From an uncultured Cryomorphaceae bacterium (GTDB lineage Bacteria; Bacteroidota; Bacteroidia; Flavobacteriales; Schleiferiaceae), in contig CAKZJV010000007.1 of the NCBI GenBank assembly GCA_937120475.1, forward strand, positions 1,380,068 through 1,444,067: 64,000 nt of DNA, in the 5' to 3' direction. The notes beneath the pieces are model-generated. The model was not told the origin of the DNA. It ran no database searches and worked only from the letters and a program-made list of their open reading frames with translations. Numbering within the stretch: position 1 is the stretch's first letter; every line of letters begins with the position of its first letter. A program made the translations under genes and the position numbers. Positions 8,410 to 20,133 of this stretch are shown piece by piece.

Positions 8410-8434
8410 TCAGAAAATCTTTGTATTCCGCCAT
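8393..8434 (-). other. Possible 13-codon upstream ORF overlapping the rpsA start
   Basis: In the rpsA leader an ATG at 8434 opens a frame reading MAEYKDFLNVRRK and stopping at 8393, 17 bases inside rpsA in a different frame. It is preceded by GGCAGG. It could couple or compete with rpsA initiation, but a frame this short can arise by chance. Confidence 0.25.
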
Positions 8435-8529
8435 CCTGCCAAGGTTTTTAAGGAGACAAGCACGGAAGTTGTTAAACTTTTGATTTACAAACCTTTTAAA
8501 GCAACCTTTACTCCGCTAAAAAAGGGCTG

Positions 8530-8560
8530 CAAAAGTACGTTAAATACATTGGTATTCAAA
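8530..8560 (-). promoter_or_regulatory. rpsA promoter, full Bacteroidota consensus
   Basis: On the minus strand TTTG (8560-8557), exactly 19 bases, then TACTTTTG (8537-8530), matching TTTG-N19-TAnnTTTG at every defined position. The predicted start near 8525 leaves a leader of about 115 bases before the rpsA ATG at 8409. The leader is A/T-rich and contains a repeated AAAGGTT segment. Confidence 0.85.
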
Positions 8561-8609
8561 CAACTATTGACATAATTCTACCGTAGCCCTCTTTTTTCTC
8601 TCTGAAATC

Positions 8610-8633
8610 AAAAAACCCGGGCAAGCCCGGGTT
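8610..8633 (-). terminator. gltA terminator closing the ribosomal-carA-eno-gltA stretch
   Basis: Arms AACCCGGGC (8614-8622) and GCCCGGGTT (8625-8633) form a 9-base-pair GC-rich stem with a minimal loop. On the minus strand the stem runs into six T (8615-8610). It lies 20 bases after the gltA stop. Confidence 0.85.
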
Positions 8634-8653
8634 CTATATGGTAGGTTAAAAGC

Positions 8654-9964
8654 CTATTTCTTGGCAAATTTTTCCTTGAGTAATTCCGTGGTGGTACTAC
8701 CCGGCCTTTCGATGGGGAAACCGAGTGCACGGTCCCAAATAAGACTTGCCAGTGTGCCCAAAGCACGGGATACACCAAACAGTACGGTGTAGAAATCATA
8801 CTGGGTTAATCCGTAATGCATCAGCAACTGTCCGGAGTGAGCATCTACGTTGGGCCAGGGATTCTTCACCTTACCGGTATTCTGTAAAATTTCAGGCACC
8901 ACTTCGTAAATGCGGCTCACGATCTGAAAAAGATCGTCATGCGGCATGTGCTTTTGAGCAAACTCCCGCTGCGCGGTATAACGAGGGTCGGTTTTGCGAA
9001 GTACGGCATGGCCGAAACCGGGGATCACCTTCCCGTCATTCAAAGTTTTAGTTACGTAATTGGCTATTTGCTCCTTGGAAGGTAAACCTCCACCCAGTTC
9101 ATCACGCATGGCAAAAATCCAGCGGATTACTTCCTGGTTGGCCAAACCGTGCAAAGGACCGGCCAAGCCGTTCATACCAGCCGCAAAGGAAAGGTAAGGA
9201 TCGCTCAGAGCCGAACCTACCAAATGCACCGTATGCGCTGAAACGTTACCTCCTTCATGATCCACATGAATGGTCATATACAATCGAAGCAATTCGCGGA
9301 ACTCTTCGTTATCGAAGCCCAGCATGTGTGCAAAGTTACCGGCCCAGTCTAACTTAGAGTCCGGTTCAATATGGTCTCCATTATGATAGGTTCTGCGGTA
9401 GATGTAGGCGGCCAGTCGTGGCAGACGGGCAATAAGGTTCATTACATCCTCATAGGTAGGCTCCCAATATTCGCTTTTCGGAATACCAGCGCGGTAGGCT
9501 CTTTGGAACTCAGACTCGGTACGCAAAGCCATAATACCGGTAACAAACTGGGTCATGGGATGAGCATGCGAAGGCAAAGCATCGATCACTTTGAAAACAT
9601 GAGGTGGAATTTGTGCCCTGCGCACCCAGTTATTACTTACCCTGCGTACAATATCATCATCAGGAAGCTCATTGAAAAGCATTAGGTAAAAAATACCTTC
9701 CGGCAGTGGTTGCTCACCACCCGGATAAGTAGGAAGTTTTTGCTGCAATTCAGGAATACTATATCCCCTGAAGCGAATTCCCTCATTGGGATCGAGCTTA
9801 GAGGTTTCGGTAATCAGGGCCGTCATACCGCGCATACCACCGTATAATTGGCTTACCTTAATCTCTCCGATTACCTGATCACCGTGTTCGGTGATAAAAT
9901 CTTTTATATCCTTTACTGCTGGTCCAATCTTATCCCTGAAATGATCCTTGAGTCTTTCCATCAA
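8654..9964 (-). CDS. gltA: Citrate synthase, eukaryotic/mitochondrial-like type I
   Basis: Condenses acetyl-CoA and oxaloacetate to citrate in the TCA cycle. Catalytic residues are visible as His in [13 protein letters not shown], His in [13 protein letters not shown] and Asp in WPNVDAHSG. The N-terminal blocks [15 protein letters not shown] and [15 protein letters not shown] and the block [20 protein letters not shown] closely resemble animal mitochondrial citrate synthase as I recall it, rather than the E. coli hexameric enzyme. Length 436 fits. The ORF opens with two Met codons; the ATG at 9964 or 9961 could be used. It follows eno by 17 bases and ends the long operon. Confidence 0.95.
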   Translation of the reverse strand: MMERLKDHFRDKIGPAVKDIKDFITEHGDQVIGEIKVSQLYGGMRGMTALITETSKLDPNEGIRFRGYSIPELQQKLPTYPGGEQPLPEGIFYLMLFNELPDDDIVRRVSNNWVRRAQIPPHVFKVIDALPSHAHPMTQFVTGIMALRTESEFQRAYRAGIPKSEYWEPTYEDVMNLIARLPRLAAYIYRRTYHNGDHIEPDSKLDWAGNFAHMLGFDNEEFRELLRLYMTIHVDHEGGNVSAHTVHLVGSALSDPYLSFAAGMNGLAGPLHGLANQEVIRWIFAMRDELGGGLPSKEQIANYVTKTLNDGKVIPGFGHAVLRKTDPRYTAQREFAQKHMPHDDLFQIVSRIYEVVPEILQNTGKVKNPWPNVDAHSGQLLMHYGLTQYDFYTVLFGVSRALGTLASLIWDRALGFPIERPGSTTTELLKEKFAKK

Positions 9965-9981
9965 TAGTGTTTATTTAAAAT

Positions 9982-12386
<2,405 letters not shown>

Positions 12387-12395
12387 AACGGGCAT

Positions 12396-12425
12396 CAAAT
12401 TTAGGGTATTTGAAAGCAAAAAAAA
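12396..12425 (-). promoter_or_regulatory. Possible carA promoter nested in the rplQ terminator tail
   Basis: On the minus strand TAAATTTG (12403-12396) matches the -7 consensus TAnnTTTG. The T-run of the preceding terminator supplies a TTTT at a spacing of 18 as a weak -33 element. Transcription would begin within a few bases of the carA ATG at 12386. Confidence 0.3.
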
Positions 12426-12456
12426 GGGATAAGAACTTTAAAAGTCCTTACCCCTT
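12417..12456 (-). terminator. Terminator after rplQ
   Basis: On the minus strand AAGGGGTAAGGACTTT (12456-12441) pairs with AAAGTTCTTATCCCTT (12439-12424), with two G-U pairs, and eight or nine T follow. It begins 26 bases after the rplQ stop, so carA-eno-gltA are reached by read-through or from their own promoter. Confidence 0.75.
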
Positions 12457-12482
12457 CATATTGTTAAAAGGATGCTGCAATC

Positions 12483-13124
12483 TTACTCCTTCGAATCTTT
12501 CTTAGCATCATCTCCAGTCGCGTCTTCTTTGGCTTCAGCCTTACTTTCATCAGCTTTCTGAGCTTCGGCTTTCACCGCTTCCTCAGTAGCTGTTTCTTCA
12601 GTTTTAGCCTTTTCCGCTTTTGTTTCTTCGGCAGTTTCCTTTACTCCTTCTTTAGCCGGTGCCTTTGCCTGGGTAGCTGTAGCTTTCTCTTCAGACTTAC
12701 CACCTCCACCTCTGCGGCTTCTGCGGGTAGTTTTCTTCTTACCGGCTTTTTCGTTGGTGTACAACTCGTTGAAGTCCACCAGTTCGATCATGCACATTTC
12801 CGCGTTATCACCTAAACGGTTACCGGTTTTAATGATGCGGGTATAACCACCGGGGCGATCACCTACCTTAGCCACTACTTCGCGAAACAGTTCGGAAACT
12901 GCGTTTTTGTTACGCAGGTAGCTAAAAACGATCCTACGATTGTGAGTAGTATCACTTTTTGATTTGGTGATTAACGGCTCTACATAATTCTTCAGAGCTT
13001 TGGCTTTAGCCACCGTGGTGTTAATGCGTTTATGTTCGATCAACGAGCTCGCCATATTGGCCAACATCGCCTTTCGGTGAGAAGCGGTTCTTCCTAAGTG
13101 ATTAAATTTCTTTCCGTGTCTCAT
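12483..13124 (-). CDS. rplQ: 50S ribosomal protein L17 with long C-terminal tail
   Basis: Core L17 occupies residues 1-122 ([38 protein letters not shown]). Residues 123-213 are an added tail: a basic start ([14 protein letters not shown]), then about 70 residues of Lys, Glu, Ala and Thr. E. coli L17 has only 127 residues. The tail is similar in composition to the N-terminal extension of S1 in this window. It is the last gene of the alpha block, 6 bases after rpoA. Confidence 0.97.
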   Translation of the reverse strand: MRHGKKFNHLGRTASHRKAMLANMASSLIEHKRINTTVAKAKALKNYVEPLITKSKSDTTHNRRIVFSYLRNKNAVSELFREVVAKVGDRPGGYTRIIKTGNRLGDNAEMCMIELVDFNELYTNEKAGKKKTTRRSRRGGGGKSEEKATATQAKAPAKEGVKETAEETKAEKAKTEETATEEAVKAEAQKADESKAEAKEDATGDDAKKDSKE

Positions 13125-13130
13125 CGATTC

Positions 13131-14123
13131 TTATTCCTTGTCCAGTTTATATTTTGCAATATCCATCCCGAAGTGGAGTCCTTTGTTCTCTACCAATTCA
13201 TCCAGTTCGGTTAATGATTTTTTACCAAAGTTGCGGAACTTCATCAGGTCGCTCTTAGTGTAGGTAACCAGGTCCCCCAGAGTTTCTACCTCTGCAGCCT
13301 TCAGGCAGTTCAGGGCACGAACGGAAAGGTCCATATCCACCAGTTTGGTTTTCAAAAGCTGGCGCATGTGTAGAATTTCCTCATCGTAATTATCCGCTTC
13401 GGTTGATTTATTATCCTCCAGGGTAATGCGCTCATCGCTTACCAACATAAAGTGGTGGATCAAAATCTTAGCGGCTTCAGTAAGGGCATCTTTGGGATGA
13501 ATACTTCCGTCCGAGCTAATCTCAAGGATTAGTTTTTCAAAGTCGGTTTTTTGCTCTACACGATAGTTCTCAATGCTGTATTTCACATTTTTGATGGGCG
13601 TGTAGATGGAGTCCATAAAAATGGTTCCCAAAGCCGTGTTCCCTTTTTTATTCTCTTCAGCAGGAACGTAACCTCTACCTTTTTCAATGGTAAGAACGAT
13701 ATCCAGTTTTACACTGGAATCCATATTACAGATTACCAGATCAGGGTTAAGCACCTGAAAACCGGTTACAAATTTACCGATGTCACCAGCGGTCAATTTC
13801 TCCTGGCCGGTAATGCTTACGGTTACGGTTTCTTCGTCCTGATCTTCAATTTGTCTCTTAAAACGAACCTGCTTAAGGTTCAGGACAATTTCGGTCACAT
13901 CTTCTACCACTCCTTTGATGGTAGAAAACTCATGCTCCACACCCTCAATCTTCAGGGAAGTAAATGCAAATCCTTCCAGTGAGGAAAGCAGCACTCTGCG
14001 AAGGGCGTTACCGATGGTCAATCCATAACCTGGCTCCAAAGGTCTGAACTCAAACTGACCTTCAGTGTCGGAAGCATGGTTCATGATCACCTGATCCGGC
14101 TTTTGGAAATTTATAATGGCCAT
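13131..14123 (-). CDS. rpoA: RNA polymerase alpha subunit
   Basis: Assembles the core enzyme through its N-terminal domain and contacts DNA and regulators through its C-terminal domain. Visible are [20 protein letters not shown] with VLLSSLEG, and the C-terminal helix-hairpin-helix region ([33 protein letters not shown]). The start is set at the ATG at 14123 ([12 protein letters not shown], 330 residues). An in-frame extension upstream to 14336 overlaps rpsD by nearly 200 bases and is not family-like. It sits between rpsD and rplQ. Confidence 0.97.
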   Translation of the reverse strand: MAIINFQKPDQVIMNHASDTEGQFEFRPLEPGYGLTIGNALRRVLLSSLEGFAFTSLKIEGVEHEFSTIKGVVEDVTEIVLNLKQVRFKRQIEDQDEETVTVSITGQEKLTAGDIGKFVTGFQVLNPDLVICNMDSSVKLDIVLTIEKGRGYVPAEENKKGNTALGTIFMDSIYTPIKNVKYSIENYRVEQKTDFEKLILEISSDGSIHPKDALTEAAKILIHHFMLVSDERITLEDNKSTEADNYDEEILHMRQLLKTKLVDMDLSVRALNCLKAAEVETLGDLVTYTKSDLMKFRNFGKKSLTELDELVENKGLHFGMDIAKYKLDKE

Positions 14124-14151
14124 AGCAAATTGTCTAATGATTAGTAAAAAA

Positions 14152-14757
14152 TTATTTGGAGTACAATTCCACAATAAGTTGTTCCTTAATGTTCTCGGGG
14201 ATTTGAGCCCGTTGAGGAACACTGAGAAGTTTACCTTCCCGGGTAGAATTATTCCATTCCAGCCACTCGTATTGGTCTTTACGTGAAGAGATGGCATTCT
14301 CGATAACCTCGAGAGATTTTGATTTTTCACGAACACCTACAACATCACCGGGCTTAACCTGGAAAGATGGGATATTCACCACCTCACCGTTAACAATGAT
14401 ATGCTTGTGGGAAACCAACTGGCGCGCTGCTCTGCGACTGGGGGAAATACCGAGCCTGAATACCACATTGTCCAGACGTGATTCGCACAGTTGCAACAAT
14501 ACCTCACCGGTAATACCTTTAGCACGAGAGGCTTTGTCAAACATATTCGCAAATTGGCGCTCCAGAATACCGTAAGTGTACTTGGCCTTTTGCTTTTCGC
14601 TCAACTGAACAGCATATTCAGACTTCTTTCCTCTCCTGCGGCTTGCACCGTGTTGACCGGGAGGATAGTTCTTCTTTTCAAATGAACGATCAGGACCAAA
14701 AATCGGGTCTCCGAATTTCCTGGCAATCTTGGTTTTGGGACCTGTATATCTAGCCAT
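14152..14757 (-). CDS. rpsD: 30S ribosomal protein S4, cysteine-free form
   Basis: Primary 16S rRNA-binding protein. [39 protein letters not shown] and the S4 domain with [20 protein letters not shown] and [10 protein letters not shown] are diagnostic. The N-terminal zinc-knuckle cysteines found in some bacteria are absent. Length 201 is standard. It is followed by rpoA after 28 bases, the usual alpha-operon position. Confidence 0.98.
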   Translation of the reverse strand: MARYTGPKTKIARKFGDPIFGPDRSFEKKNYPPGQHGASRRRGKKSEYAVQLSEKQKAKYTYGILERQFANMFDKASRAKGITGEVLLQLCESRLDNVVFRLGISPSRRAARQLVSHKHIIVNGEVVNIPSFQVKPGDVVGVREKSKSLEVIENAISSRKDQYEWLEWNNSTREGKLLSVPQRAQIPENIKEQLIVELYSK

Positions 14758-14778
14758 TATCTAGCTTTATAAAAATGA

Positions 14779-15177
14779 TTAAACTCTTCTTCTCTTTGGA
14801 GGACGGCACCCATTATGAGGAATGGGGGTTACGTCAATAATTTCCGTTACTTCAATACCGCTGTTGTGAATGGCACGAATGGCGGACTCGCGACCGTTAC
14901 CCGGGCCTTTTACATAGGCTTTAACTTTCTTCAAACCCAGGTCAGAAGCCGTAGAAGCACAATCTTCAGCGGCCATCTGGGCAGCGTAAGGTGTATTCTT
15001 TTTAGAACCTCTGAAACCCATTTTCCCGGCTGATGACCAAGAGATCACCTGGCCTTTGGTGTTGGTAAGAGAAATAATTACGTTGTTAAAAGTAGCGTTG
15101 ATGTGTGCTTCACCAGCAGCTTCAACCACCACTTTTCTTTTTTTAGTTGTTGCTTTTCCAGCAGTCTTCTTAGCCAT
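14779..15177 (-). CDS. rpsK: 30S ribosomal protein S11
   Basis: Platform protein near the mRNA exit. Blocks [51 protein letters not shown] and [18 protein letters not shown] are all conserved. Residues 1-18 form a basic leader. It lies between rpsM and rpsD. Confidence 0.98.
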   Translation of the reverse strand: MAKKTAGKATTKKRKVVVEAAGEAHINATFNNVIISLTNTKGQVISWSSAGKMGFRGSKKNTPYAAQMAAEDCASTASDLGLKKVKAYVKGPGNGRESAIRAIHNSGIEVTEIIDVTPIPHNGCRPPKRRRV

Positions 15178-15189
15178 CTGTCACTCCTA

Positions 15190-15567
15190 TTATTTAGTTG
15201 CCTTTTTCTTGTTGGCAACAGTTTTACGCCTTCCTTTACGGGTACGTGAATTGTTCTTGGTGTGCTGACCGCGCAATGGTAAACCACTACGGTGACGGAT
15301 ACCACGGTAACATCCGATGTCCATCAGACGCTTGATGTTCAACTGCACCTCTGAACGCAATTCTCCCTCTACTTTAAATCCTTCGGAAATTACGTTACGA
15401 ATTGCGGTCAACTGGTCATCATCCCAGTCCTGAACTTTAGTGTCGTGGTCAATCTCCGCCTTATCCAAAATCTCGCGGGCACGGCTGTCCCCGATACCGA
15501 AGATGTAAGTCAGGCCAACAACGCCTCTTTTGTTTTTTGGTAAATCAATACCGGCTATCCTCGCCAT
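15190..15567 (-). CDS. rpsM: 30S ribosomal protein S13
   Basis: Head protein contacting L5 and tRNA across the subunit interface. [46 protein letters not shown] and [16 protein letters not shown] are diagnostic. The 125 residues end in a basic Lys-rich tail. It is 12 bases upstream of rpsK. Confidence 0.98.
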   Translation of the reverse strand: MARIAGIDLPKNKRGVVGLTYIFGIGDSRAREILDKAEIDHDTKVQDWDDDQLTAIRNVISEGFKVEGELRSEVQLNIKRLMDIGCYRGIRHRSGLPLRGQHTKNNSRTRKGRRKTVANKKKATK

Positions 15568-15582
15568 ACAAACTCAGTTATT

Positions 15583-15699
15583 TTATCCCTGTCTTTGTTT
15601 AAACTTGGGGTTCTTTTTGTTAATCACGTACAATCTGCCTTTCCTGCGTACAATCTTGCAGTCGGCACTTCTTTTCTTAATGGAAGCTCTTACCTTCAT
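15583..15699 (-). CDS. rpmJ: 50S ribosomal protein L36, zinc-ligand-poor form
   Basis: A 38-residue ORF between infA and rpsM reads [20 protein letters not shown], followed by [18 protein letters not shown]. This is clearly L36. The zinc-binding form has three Cys and one His; here only Cys14 remains (the others are Ser11, Asn/Lys near 27 and Phe33), so zinc binding is not expected. The position between infA and rpsM is the usual one. Confidence 0.97.
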   Translation of the reverse strand: MKVRASIKKRSADCKIVRRKGRLYVINKKNPKFKQRQG

Positions 15700-15720
15700 A
15701 ATCGCTTTAAATTTCTTCGT

Positions 15721-15936
15721 TTAATATCGATACGTTATCCTTCCCTTACTCAAATCGTAAGGGGACATTTCCAACTTCACCTTATCACCCGGCAGAAGTT
15801 TTATATAGTGCATCCGCATTTTTCCTGAAATATGAGCCGTTATAACGTGCCCGTTTTCCAGTTCAACACGAAACATCGCATTGGACAATGCCTCTATGAT
15901 GGTTCCGTCTTGTTCTATTGCCGATTGCTTAGCCAT
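15721..15936 (-). CDS. infA: Translation initiation factor IF-1
   Basis: Occupies the ribosomal A site during initiation. The 71-residue OB-fold protein shows [40 protein letters not shown] and [10 protein letters not shown], all typical. It is encoded between secY and rpmJ, as in other Bacteroidota spc-type clusters. Confidence 0.98.
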   Translation of the reverse strand: MAKQSAIEQDGTIIEALSNAMFRVELENGHVITAHISGKMRMHYIKLLPGDKVKLEMSPYDLSKGRITYRY

Positions 15937-15959
15937 ATTCTTTTTATACCGTGCTTTAT

Positions 15960-17300
15960 TTATATCGCGCTAATTGCTCGTCCTTTTAACTTTCCGGACT
16001 TCATCAGTCCATCGTAGTGACGGTTAAGCAAGTAGCTTTCAATTTGCTGTAAAGTATCCAATACTACCCCCACCATAATCAACAGGCTGGTACCTCCGTA
16101 GAAGTAGGCAAACTGGGTATTTACTCCGGCTATCATGGCAAAAGCTGGTAATATGGCCAGAATTGCCAGGAAAATAGAACCGGGTAAAGTAATACGTGAC
16201 AATACCGTATCTAAAAATTCAGCGGTGGCCTTACCTGGTTTAATGCCCGGAATAAAACCTCCGTTACGCTTCAGGTCTTCCGCCATTTGATTGGTATTTA
16301 CCTGAATAGCAGTATAGAAATACGTGAACAGTATAATTAGTACGGCAAACACAAAGTTGTACCAAAAGCCTTGTATATCACTAAAGGCAGTCGCTAAAAT
16401 ATTCGCTCCTTCGCTCTCAAGGCCACTGTAGGTCAATACCGTTACGGGTATGAACATAATCGCCTGGGCGAAAATGATCGGCATCACACCGGCAGCGTTA
16501 ACCTTCAAAGGGATATACTGACGCGCCATACTACCTGCATAGGTACGTCCGCCAGCCGTACGCTTGGCATACTGCACCGGCACCTTACGTACCGCTTGTA
16601 CCAAGCCTACTGAGAGCAGAATAACTACAAACAGTGCGGCAATTTCCACTACAAATAATACCAGTCCACCACCCTGACGTTCGAACTTGGAGGCCATTTC
16701 CTGAAGAAATGCCTGGGGCAGGCTGGCAATAATACCCACCATAATAAGCAGGGAAATACCGTTACCAATGCCTTTATCCGTAATGCGCTCACCTAGCCAC
16801 ATCGCAAAGATGGTTCCGGCCGTAAGCACGATTATAGCTGTAATCCAAAACAGGCTGGGCGATATGGTCAAAGCCACGTTCTGGCCCATAAGGTTAGCAA
16901 TATAACCGGGCGCCTGAGCAGCCGTAATAGCGATAGTTAAAAAACGAGTGATTTGATTGATTTTCCTACGTCCGCTTTCTCCTTCTTTCTGCATTTTCTG
17001 GATGGTAGGAACGGCCATACCCAACAGCTGAATAACAATGGAAGCGGAGATATATGGCATAATACCCAAAGCCAGGATAGATGCATTGGCAAATGCTCCA
17101 CCGGTAAAGGCATTCAATAAACCAATAATACCACTGCCTGCCTGATTTTGAAGATCGGTTAAGCTTTCAGGGTCAATACCGGGTAATACCACGTTTGATC
17201 CTAAGCGGTAAACCAAAAGAAGACCCAGGGTAAGGAGTATCTTTTCCCTGAGTTCCTCGATCTTCCAGATGTTTTGTATGGTCTCAATAAATCGTTTCAT
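15960..17300 (-). CDS. secY: Sec translocon channel subunit SecY
   Basis: Forms the protein-conducting pore of the inner membrane. About ten hydrophobic segments are visible. Conserved blocks include [20 protein letters not shown], the cytosolic loops with [13 protein letters not shown] and [16 protein letters not shown], and [15 protein letters not shown]. It ends [18 protein letters not shown]. Length 446 is normal. It follows rplO by 14 bases. adk and map, often downstream of secY in Firmicutes, are absent. Confidence 0.98.
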   Translation of the reverse strand: MKRFIETIQNIWKIEELREKILLTLGLLLVYRLGSNVVLPGIDPESLTDLQNQAGSGIIGLLNAFTGGAFANASILALGIMPYISASIVIQLLGMAVPTIQKMQKEGESGRRKINQITRFLTIAITAAQAPGYIANLMGQNVALTISPSLFWITAIIVLTAGTIFAMWLGERITDKGIGNGISLLIMVGIIASLPQAFLQEMASKFERQGGGLVLFVVEIAALFVVILLSVGLVQAVRKVPVQYAKRTAGGRTYAGSMARQYIPLKVNAAGVMPIIFAQAIMFIPVTVLTYSGLESEGANILATAFSDIQGFWYNFVFAVLIILFTYFYTAIQVNTNQMAEDLKRNGGFIPGIKPGKATAEFLDTVLSRITLPGSIFLAILAILPAFAMIAGVNTQFAYFYGGTSLLIMVGVVLDTLQQIESYLLNRHYDGLMKSGKLKGRAISAI

Positions 17301-17314
17301 GCAACCAACCTCTA

Positions 17315-17764
17315 TTATAGGGTTTTAGCTTCACCTCCTGCTGCCTCTATCGCTTCTTTAGCGGTTTTGGAGTAGGCGTGAACTTCTACGTTCAATTTAG
17401 CTTTCAACTCACCGCGTCCTAAGATCTTTACGAGGTCATTTTTGGCGATCAAACCATTCTCGCGTAAGATTTCGAGGTTAACGGTATCTGTCACTTTCTT
17501 GTTATCTACCAGGTTTTGCAAGGTATCCAAGTTCAAACCACGGTATTCCACACGGTTAAAGTTTCGGAAACCGAACTTGGGTACGCGCCTCTGGAGTGGC
17601 ATCTGACCACCTTCAAAACCAATCTTGCTTTTGTATCCACTGCGTGACTTGGCACCCTTGTGTCCACGGGTTGCAGTACCACCATGTCCCGAACCTTGCC
17701 CACGGGCAATTCTTTTGCGGGATTTTGTGGATCCGTTAGCTGGTTTAAGATTATTCAAACTCAT
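17315..17764 (-). CDS. rplO: 50S ribosomal protein L15
   Basis: Early-assembly 23S rRNA binder. The Gly/Arg-rich N-terminus (RIARGQGSGHGGTATRGHKG, then AKSRSGYKSKIGFEGGQMPL) and the C-terminal globular part (LKAKLNVEVHAYSKTAKEAI) are typical. It has 149 residues and lies between rpmD and secY. Confidence 0.98.
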   Translation of the reverse strand: MSLNNLKPANGSTKSRKRIARGQGSGHGGTATRGHKGAKSRSGYKSKIGFEGGQMPLQRRVPKFGFRNFNRVEYRGLNLDTLQNLVDNKKVTDTVNLEILRENGLIAKNDLVKILGRGELKAKLNVEVHAYSKTAKEAIEAAGGEAKTL

Positions 17765-17785
17765 CCTTAAATACTATTATCCGTC

Positions 17786-17968
17786 TTACTTAACTTCTTC
17801 AACTTCGATGAGGTGGGCCACTTTACGAACCATTCCTCTTATCTGTGGTGTGTCTTTATGCTCCACCACCTGGTTTAATTTTTTAAGACCGAGTGCCTCC
17901 AGGGTTTTCTTTTGATCTGAAGGGCGTTTGATCTTACTTTTTACTTGCTTTACTTTCAAGGTAGCCAT
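17786..17968 (-). CDS. rpmD: 50S ribosomal protein L30
   Basis: The ATG at 17968 gives a 60-residue protein beginning [20 protein letters not shown]. It contains [20 protein letters not shown] and ends HLIEVEEVK, matching L30. A longer in-frame start at 18001 would overlap rpsE and lacks family similarity. Confidence 0.97.
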   Translation of the reverse strand: MATLKVKQVKSKIKRPSDQKKTLEALGLKKLNQVVEHKDTPQIRGMVRKVAHLIEVEEVK

Positions 17969-17978
17969 GCTAATTCTT

Positions 17979-18503
17979 TTATCCGTTAAATACCTTTTCA
18001 ACGCTTATTCCACGCATCTTGGCAATGGTTCCTGCATCACGCATCTGTAAAAGAGCATCAAAAGTAGCCTTTACCACGTTATGAGGGTTGGAAGATCCTT
18101 TAGACTTAGCCAACACATCGTGTACACCAAGGCTTTCCAATACTGCACGCATAGCACCACCGGCAATTACTCCGGTACCGTTTGAAGCAGGACGCAGGAA
18201 AACGCGTGCTCCGCCAAACTTACCATCCTGAGGGTGGGGAATAGTATTTTTTACCAAAGGAATGCGCACCAGGTTTTTCTTGGCATCTTCAATACCTTTC
18301 TGGATGGCTTCGGAAACTTCCTTGGATTTACCCAGGCCGTGACCTACTACACCTTTTTCATCACCTACCACTACAATGGCAGAGAAGCCGAAGGTTCTAC
18401 CTCCCTTGGTCACTTTGGTTACCCTTTGGATACCTACCAGGCGATCAGTCAGTTCCAATCCGCTTGGTTTCACTCTCTGAATATTTTTATGATTTTTGAT
18501 CAT
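17979..18503 (-). CDS. rpsE: 30S ribosomal protein S5
   Basis: Involved in decoding accuracy and mRNA unwinding at the entry tunnel. The double-stranded-RNA-like N-terminal fold shows [20 protein letters not shown] and [20 protein letters not shown]. The C-terminal domain shows [20 protein letters not shown]. It has 174 residues and lies 10 bases after rplR. Confidence 0.98.
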   Translation of the reverse strand: MIKNHKNIQRVKPSGLELTDRLVGIQRVTKVTKGGRTFGFSAIVVVGDEKGVVGHGLGKSKEVSEAIQKGIEDAKKNLVRIPLVKNTIPHPQDGKFGGARVFLRPASNGTGVIAGGAMRAVLESLGVHDVLAKSKGSSNPHNVVKATFDALLQMRDAGTIAKMRGISVEKVFNG

Positions 18504-18513
18504 AAATAATGTC

Positions 18514-18867
18514 TTAAAATTTTAATCCTCCTTCTCTGGCACCCTCTGCCAATGACTTAATACGACCGTGGTACAGGTAACCGTTACGGTCAAAGGTCAC
18601 TTGCTCAACACCAGCTTCCTTCGCTTTTTCGGCAATACGCTGACCTACTTTCTTTGCTACCTCGGAGCGGTTACCTTCTTTGGAAAAATCTTTTTCCAAG
18701 GAGGAGGCAGCCGTCAGTGTTTTTCCGGCTATATCGTCAATAATCTGAGCGTATATCTCATTATTACTGCGAAATACGGAAAGGCGGGGCTTCTCAGCAC
18801 TTCCGGTAATGGTCTTCCGGAGCCTCCTTTTAATACGTTGTCTTCTTTCTGATTTAGTAAGTGCCAT
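18514..18867 (-). CDS. rplR: 50S ribosomal protein L18
   Basis: Binds 5S rRNA with L5. [20 protein letters not shown], the A-E-K-A-K-E-A-G-V block and [20 protein letters not shown] with the final EGGLKF are characteristic. It has 117 residues and lies 6 bases downstream of rplF. Confidence 0.98.
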   Translation of the reverse strand: MALTKSERRQRIKRRLRKTITGSAEKPRLSVFRSNNEIYAQIIDDIAGKTLTAASSLEKDFSKEGNRSEVAKKVGQRIAEKAKEAGVEQVTFDRNGYLYHGRIKSLAEGAREGGLKF

Positions 18868-18873
18868 CTCTTA

Positions 18874-19425
18874 TTATTTTCCAGCGGTTTTACCGGCTTT
18901 TCTTCTAATGTACTCTCCTTTAAAACGTACTCCTTTTCCCTTGTAAGGCTCAGGCTTGCGGAAGGAACGGATTTTAGAAGCTACGAGGCCTAAAAGTTGT
19001 TTGTCATGACTGTTCAGAATAACTACCGGGTTTTTACCCTTTTCAGCTTGGGTTTCCACCTTAATTTCCTGGGGCAGCTCAAATACAATATTGTGCGAAT
19101 AGCCAAGAGAAAGGTCCAGTTTCTGGCCCTGGTTGGATGCACGGTAACCCACACCTACCAACTCAAGCCTTTTTTCAAAACCCTGGTTTACTCCTTCGAT
19201 CATGTTTTGGATAAGCGCACGGTACAAACCATGGTTTGCACGGGTTTGCTTGGCCTCTGTTTGACGCTCTAATGTCAAAGTACCATCTTCAATCTTCAAA
19301 TCTAAATCTGAAGATATGTCCTGGCTAAGCTCACCGAGCTTACCTTTCACAGTAACCTTTTGGCCGTCTAACTTTATGTCAACGCCATCCGGGATACTTA
19401 TGGGTGCTTTTCCAACTCTTGACAT
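18874..19425 (-). CDS. rplF: 50S ribosomal protein L6
   Basis: Located at the base of the L7/L12 stalk near the factor-binding site. It shows SRVGKAPISIPDGVDIKLDG, an ELVGVGYRASNQGQKLDLSL block and a C-terminal KPEPYKGKGVRFKGEYIRRK followed by AGKTAGK. It has 183 residues and lies between rpsH and rplR. Confidence 0.98.
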   Translation of the reverse strand: MSRVGKAPISIPDGVDIKLDGQKVTVKGKLGELSQDISSDLDLKIEDGTLTLERQTEAKQTRANHGLYRALIQNMIEGVNQGFEKRLELVGVGYRASNQGQKLDLSLGYSHNIVFELPQEIKVETQAEKGKNPVVILNSHDKQLLGLVASKIRSFRKPEPYKGKGVRFKGEYIRRKAGKTAGK

Positions 19426-19455
19426 TTCTAAATGCTTTCTAAGTTCAATACTTTA

Positions 19456-19854
19456 TTAATAAACGTAGCACAGTACTTCACCGCCCACGTTCTCTTTACG
19501 TGCTTGTTTGTCGGTCATTACCCCTTTGGAAGTGGATACGATAGCAATACCCAGGCCATTGATTACACGTGGCATACTTTTACCACTGCTGTATTTTCTC
19601 AACCCTGGCTTGCTAACCCGCTCCAAAGAGCGAATAGCAGATTCATTGCTTACACGATCGTACTTCAAGGCAATCTTAATACTTCCCTGAGGACCTTTTT
19701 CTTCCCGCTTATAGTTCAGGATATAACCTTGATCCATCAGGATACGGGTCATTTCTTCCTTTATATTGGAAGCAGGAATTTCTACAATCTTGTGACCCGC
19801 CATAATGGCATTGCGCACGCGGGTCAGGTAATCTGCGATTGGATCTGTTACCAT
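19456..19854 (-). CDS. rpsH: 30S ribosomal protein S8
   Basis: Key 16S rRNA binder of the central domain. It starts [20 protein letters not shown], contains [19 protein letters not shown] and ends with [20 protein letters not shown] and VLCYVY. Two tandem ATG codons occur (19857 and 19854). The second gives the standard 132 residues, and both lie only a few bases after the rpsN stop. The in-frame GTG/TTG-type extension to 19884 overlaps rpsN and is rejected. Confidence 0.97.
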   Translation of the reverse strand: MVTDPIADYLTRVRNAIMAGHKIVEIPASNIKEEMTRILMDQGYILNYKREEKGPQGSIKIALKYDRVSNESAIRSLERVSKPGLRKYSSGKSMPRVINGLGIAIVSTSKGVMTDKQARKENVGGEVLCYVY

Positions 19855-19861
19855 CATAATC

Positions 19862-20131
19862 TTACCAACTTGCTTTTTTAACACCGGGAATCAAACCGTT
19901 ATTGGCCATTTCCCTGAACATTACCCTTGAAACACCGAACTGGCGCATGTACCCTTTCGGACGGCCGGTAAGCTTACAGCGATTGTGCAACCTAACCGGA
20001 GATGCATTTTTCGGTAACTTCTGAAGAGCGTCATAATCACCGGCAGCTTTTAAGGCAGCGCGCTTTTCAGCGTACTTATCAACCAGTTTTTGCCGCTTTA
20101 CCTCACGGGCTTTCATTGATTCCTTTGCCAT
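19862..20131 (-). CDS. rpsN: 30S ribosomal protein S14, zinc-independent form
   Basis: The 89-residue long form without zinc-ribbon cysteines: it shows [40 protein letters not shown] and KKASW. Only one Cys is present. It assembles into the 30S head. It lies 2 bases after rplE. Confidence 0.98.
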   Translation of the reverse strand: MAKESMKAREVKRQKLVDKYAEKRAALKAAGDYDALQKLPKNASPVRLHNRCKLTGRPKGYMRQFGVSRVMFREMANNGLIPGVKKASW

Positions 20132-20133
20132 AC

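Noticed and set aside
8567-8590. TTGACATAAT-like sequence on the plus strand, resembling an E. coli -35/-10 region
   Set aside because: No gene lies downstream on the plus strand and the phylum uses a different promoter consensus; the minus-strand rpsA promoter explains the region.
13131-14336. 71-residue N-terminal extension of rpoA
   Set aside because: It overlaps rpsD and has no alpha-subunit similarity; the ATG at 14123 gives the standard start.
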